From assembly GCA_002086835.1 (NCBI GenBank), contig MVIG01000010.1, forward strand, positions 1 through 64,000: a stretch of 64,000 nucleotides of DNA, in the 5' to 3' direction. Of this stretch, positions 62,464-64,000 are shown one piece after another. The notes under the pieces were generated by a model. The model was not told the origin of the DNA. It saw only the letters and a program-made list of their open reading frames with translations, and did no database searches. A program made the translations under genes and the position numbers. This stretch comes from Mycolicibacterium porcinum. GTDB lineage: Bacteria; Actinomycetota; Actinomycetes; Mycobacteriales; Mycobacteriaceae. Position 1 is the stretch's first letter. The number at the start of each line of letters is the position of its first letter.

Positions 62464-63483
62464 ATGGATTTCGGCATCGTGCTGCAACCCGACCCACCTG
62501 CCTCGCGTGTGGTGGAGTTGGCGGTCGCCGCGGAGAACCGGGGATTCGACTACGTCTGGACGTTCGACTCACACCTGCTGTGGCAGGAGCCCTACGTCAT
62601 CCACGGTCAGATCCTTGCGGCCACCCGCAAGGTGATCGTCGGCCCCATGGTCACCAATCCGATCAGCCGCGACGTCACGGTCACCGCCTCCACCTACGCG
62701 ACGCTGAACTCGATGTTCGGCAACCGCACCGTGTGCTCGATCGGCCGCGGTGACAGCGCCGTGCGGACGTTGTCCGGAAAGCCCTCCACCCTGGCCGCCC
62801 TGAGGTCGGCGGTCACGGTGATCTCCGACCTGGCCAACGGGCGCCCGGCCGAGATCAACGGCTCCACGGTGCGCCTGCCCTGGGCCGGCAAGTCCACCCT
62901 GGACGTGTACGTCGGCGCCTATGGACCGAAAGCGCTCGAGCTGTGCGGACAGGTCGCCGACGGATTCCTGTTGCAGTTGGCCGATCCCGACATCACCAAG
63001 TGGATGATCGAACGAGTCAAGAATGCCGCCGCCGACGCCGGACGCAATCCCGACGACGTCAAGGTCTGCGTCGGTGCACCGGCCTACATCGGCGACGACC
63101 TGGACCACCAACGCAACCAATGCCGTTGGTTCGGCGGAATGGTCGGCAACCACGTCGCCGACATCGTCACCAAGTACGGCGCCAGTGGCGCAGTGCCCCA
63201 GGCACTCACCGACTACATCAAGGGTCGCCACGGGTACGACTACAACGCACACGGACGCGCAGGCAGCTCACATTCGGACTTCGTGCCCGACGACGTCATC
63301 GACCGCTTCTGCATCCTGGGATCCGCCGATGCGCACATCGCCAAACTGCAGGAATTGCAGAAGCTCGGCGTCGACCAGTTCGCGATCTACCTGCAACACG
63401 ACGGCCAGGACCACACCCTGGCCGAGTACGGCAAAGCGGTCATTCCAGCGATCAACCGCCCCGGCGACGTCATCCTGAGCTGA
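62464..63483 (+). CDS. LLM-class (luciferase-like) F420-dependent oxidoreductase
   Basis: A 339-residue TIM-barrel protein of the luciferase-like monooxygenase superfamily, of the F420-dependent kind common in mycobacteria. It starts MDFGIVLQPDPPASRVVELAVAAENRGFDYVWTFDSHLLWQEPY and has SIGRGDSAVRTLSGKPSTLAAL with the flavin/F420-binding pattern and the VYVGAYGPKALELCGQVADGFLLQL block. GAAAGG precedes ATG 62464. Sitting between dihydropyrimidinase and beta-ureidopropionase genes, it is probably the reductase or another step of the same pathway. F420 use is inferred from family likeness. Confidence 0.87.
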   Translation: MDFGIVLQPDPPASRVVELAVAAENRGFDYVWTFDSHLLWQEPYVIHGQILAATRKVIVGPMVTNPISRDVTVTASTYATLNSMFGNRTVCSIGRGDSAVRTLSGKPSTLAALRSAVTVISDLANGRPAEINGSTVRLPWAGKSTLDVYVGAYGPKALELCGQVADGFLLQLADPDITKWMIERVKNAAADAGRNPDDVKVCVGAPAYIGDDLDHQRNQCRWFGGMVGNHVADIVTKYGASGAVPQALTDYIKGRHGYDYNAHGRAGSSHSDFVPDDVIDRFCILGSADAHIAKLQELQKLGVDQFAIYLQHDGQDHTLAEYGKAVIPAINRPGDVILS

Positions 63484-63526
63484 CCGTCGCCATCCAAAAC
63501 CATTGAACGAGAGAGGAAACGACCCC

Positions 63527-64000
63527 ATGACCACGATCAAGGCAGCCCTCACCCAGGTGGCCTGGACCGGAGACGAAGAGTCGATGGTGGCCAAACACGA
63601 GGATCTGACCCGGCAGGCCGCCGCGGCCGGCGCGCAGATCGTCTGCTTCCAGGAACTCTTCCACGGGCCCTACTTCGGCATCGTGCAGGATCGGAAGTAC
63701 TACGAGTACGCCCAAGCGGTCCCGGGTCCGCTCACCGAGCGCTTCTCGGCGCTGGCCAAGGAACTCGGGGCCGTGCTGGTGTTGCCGGTGTACGAGGAAG
63801 AGATGCCGGGCGTCTACTACAACACTGCAGCGGTGATCGACGCTGACGGAAGCTATCTCGGCAAGTACCGGAAGAACCACATCCCCCACGTCGACCGATT
63901 CTGGGAGAAGTTCTACTTCAAGCCCGGCAATCTCGGATACCCGGTGTTCGACACCGCTGTGGGCAGGGTCGGCGTGTACATCTGTTACGACCGCCACTTC
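63527..64000 (+). CDS. Beta-ureidopropionase / N-carbamoyl amidohydrolase, truncated by the window edge
   Basis: Only the first 158 codons are present; no stop occurs before the right edge. It belongs to the nitrilase superfamily. The catalytic triad is visible: Glu in CFQELFHGPYFG, Lys in KYRKNHIPH, and Cys in VYICYDRHF. The pattern FHGPYF and the HVDRFWEKFYFKPGN insertion are typical of beta-ureidopropionases, which release beta-alanine from N-carbamoyl-beta-alanine. GAGAGGA precedes ATG 63527. It ends the visible pyrimidine/hydantoin operon. Confidence 0.9.
   Translation, partial: MTTIKAALTQVAWTGDEESMVAKHEDLTRQAAAAGAQIVCFQELFHGPYFGIVQDRKYYEYAQAVPGPLTERFSALAKELGAVLVLPVYEEEMPGVYYNTAAVIDADGSYLGKYRKNHIPHVDRFWEKFYFKPGNLGYPVFDTAVGRVGVYICYDRHF

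Overview
The window is a 64 kb piece of a GC-rich actinobacterial chromosome, almost certainly a rapidly growing mycobacterium (Mycolicibacterium type). Three things support this. The reverse-strand sequence at the left edge is a mycobacterial rRNA-operon leader downstream of tyrS. The gene order follows, in inverted orientation and with insertions, the M. tuberculosis segment that runs roughly from Rv1689 (tyrS) to Rv1635c. Diagnostic mycobacterial genes are also present: two-domain lysX, an Rv1683-type hydrolase/adenylation fusion, a 19 kDa-type lipoprotein and an Rv1636-type universal stress protein. Synteny statements rest on remembered gene orders, not on a search.

Layout. 1-250: promoter and leader of an rrn operon read leftwards out of the window. 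0.3-5 kb: tyrS and mpg, an ABC-2 exporter with a TetR regulator, a Trm112-like protein and a secreted protein. 5.3-10.2 kb: a 1006-residue lipase-like/adenylation-like fusion and an ABC-F ATPase. 10.3-18.7 kb: the complete arginine operon argCJBDFRGH (reverse strand), with ArgR boxes directly in front of argC. 18.7-20.3 kb: a MerR regulator divergent from a DinB/maleylpyruvate-isomerase-like gene. 20.3-27.3 kb: pheST, a class III adenylate cyclase, an MpaB-like oxygenase and an acyl-CoA dehydrogenase.

27.3-34.7 kb is an accessory catabolic island. The reverse-strand arm is kinase-IclR-RidA. The forward arm is a DSD1-like PLP enzyme, a D-aminoacylase-like deacylase, a KDPG-aldolase-like enzyme and a GntP permease. 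Together they read as a route for an N-acylated 2-amino sugar acid, such as N-acetyl-D-glucosaminate: uptake, deacylation, ammonia elimination to 2-keto-3-deoxygluconate, phosphorylation, then cleavage to pyruvate and glyceraldehyde 3-phosphate. 34.8-37.1 kb is infC-rpmI-rplT-tsnR, with a long leader carrying a terminator-like hairpin, an AUC start for infC and an apparent CUG start for tsnR. 37.1-42.3 kb: a DUF1844 protein, lysX and a membrane-linked esterase.

42.3-48.2 kb holds an unfamiliar group: a TPR protein overlapping a CHAT-type cysteine protease by four bases, two large unrecognised proteins also overlapping by four bases, and a small membrane-anchored protein on the opposite strand. 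This is the best candidate here for an undescribed system. 48.2-58.7 kb returns to core genes: a lipoprotein, an AlkZ/AlkX-like protein, a second ABC-F ATPase, uvrA, a metallo-beta-lactamase-fold hydrolase, a universal stress protein and a GT-C mannosyltransferase. 58.7-64 kb: a TesB thioesterase and a PucR regulator, divergent from a reductive-pyrimidine or hydantoin operon (dihydropyrimidinase, LLM-class oxidoreductase, beta-ureidopropionase) that runs off the right edge. I see no insertion sequence, prophage, tRNA or CRISPR array.
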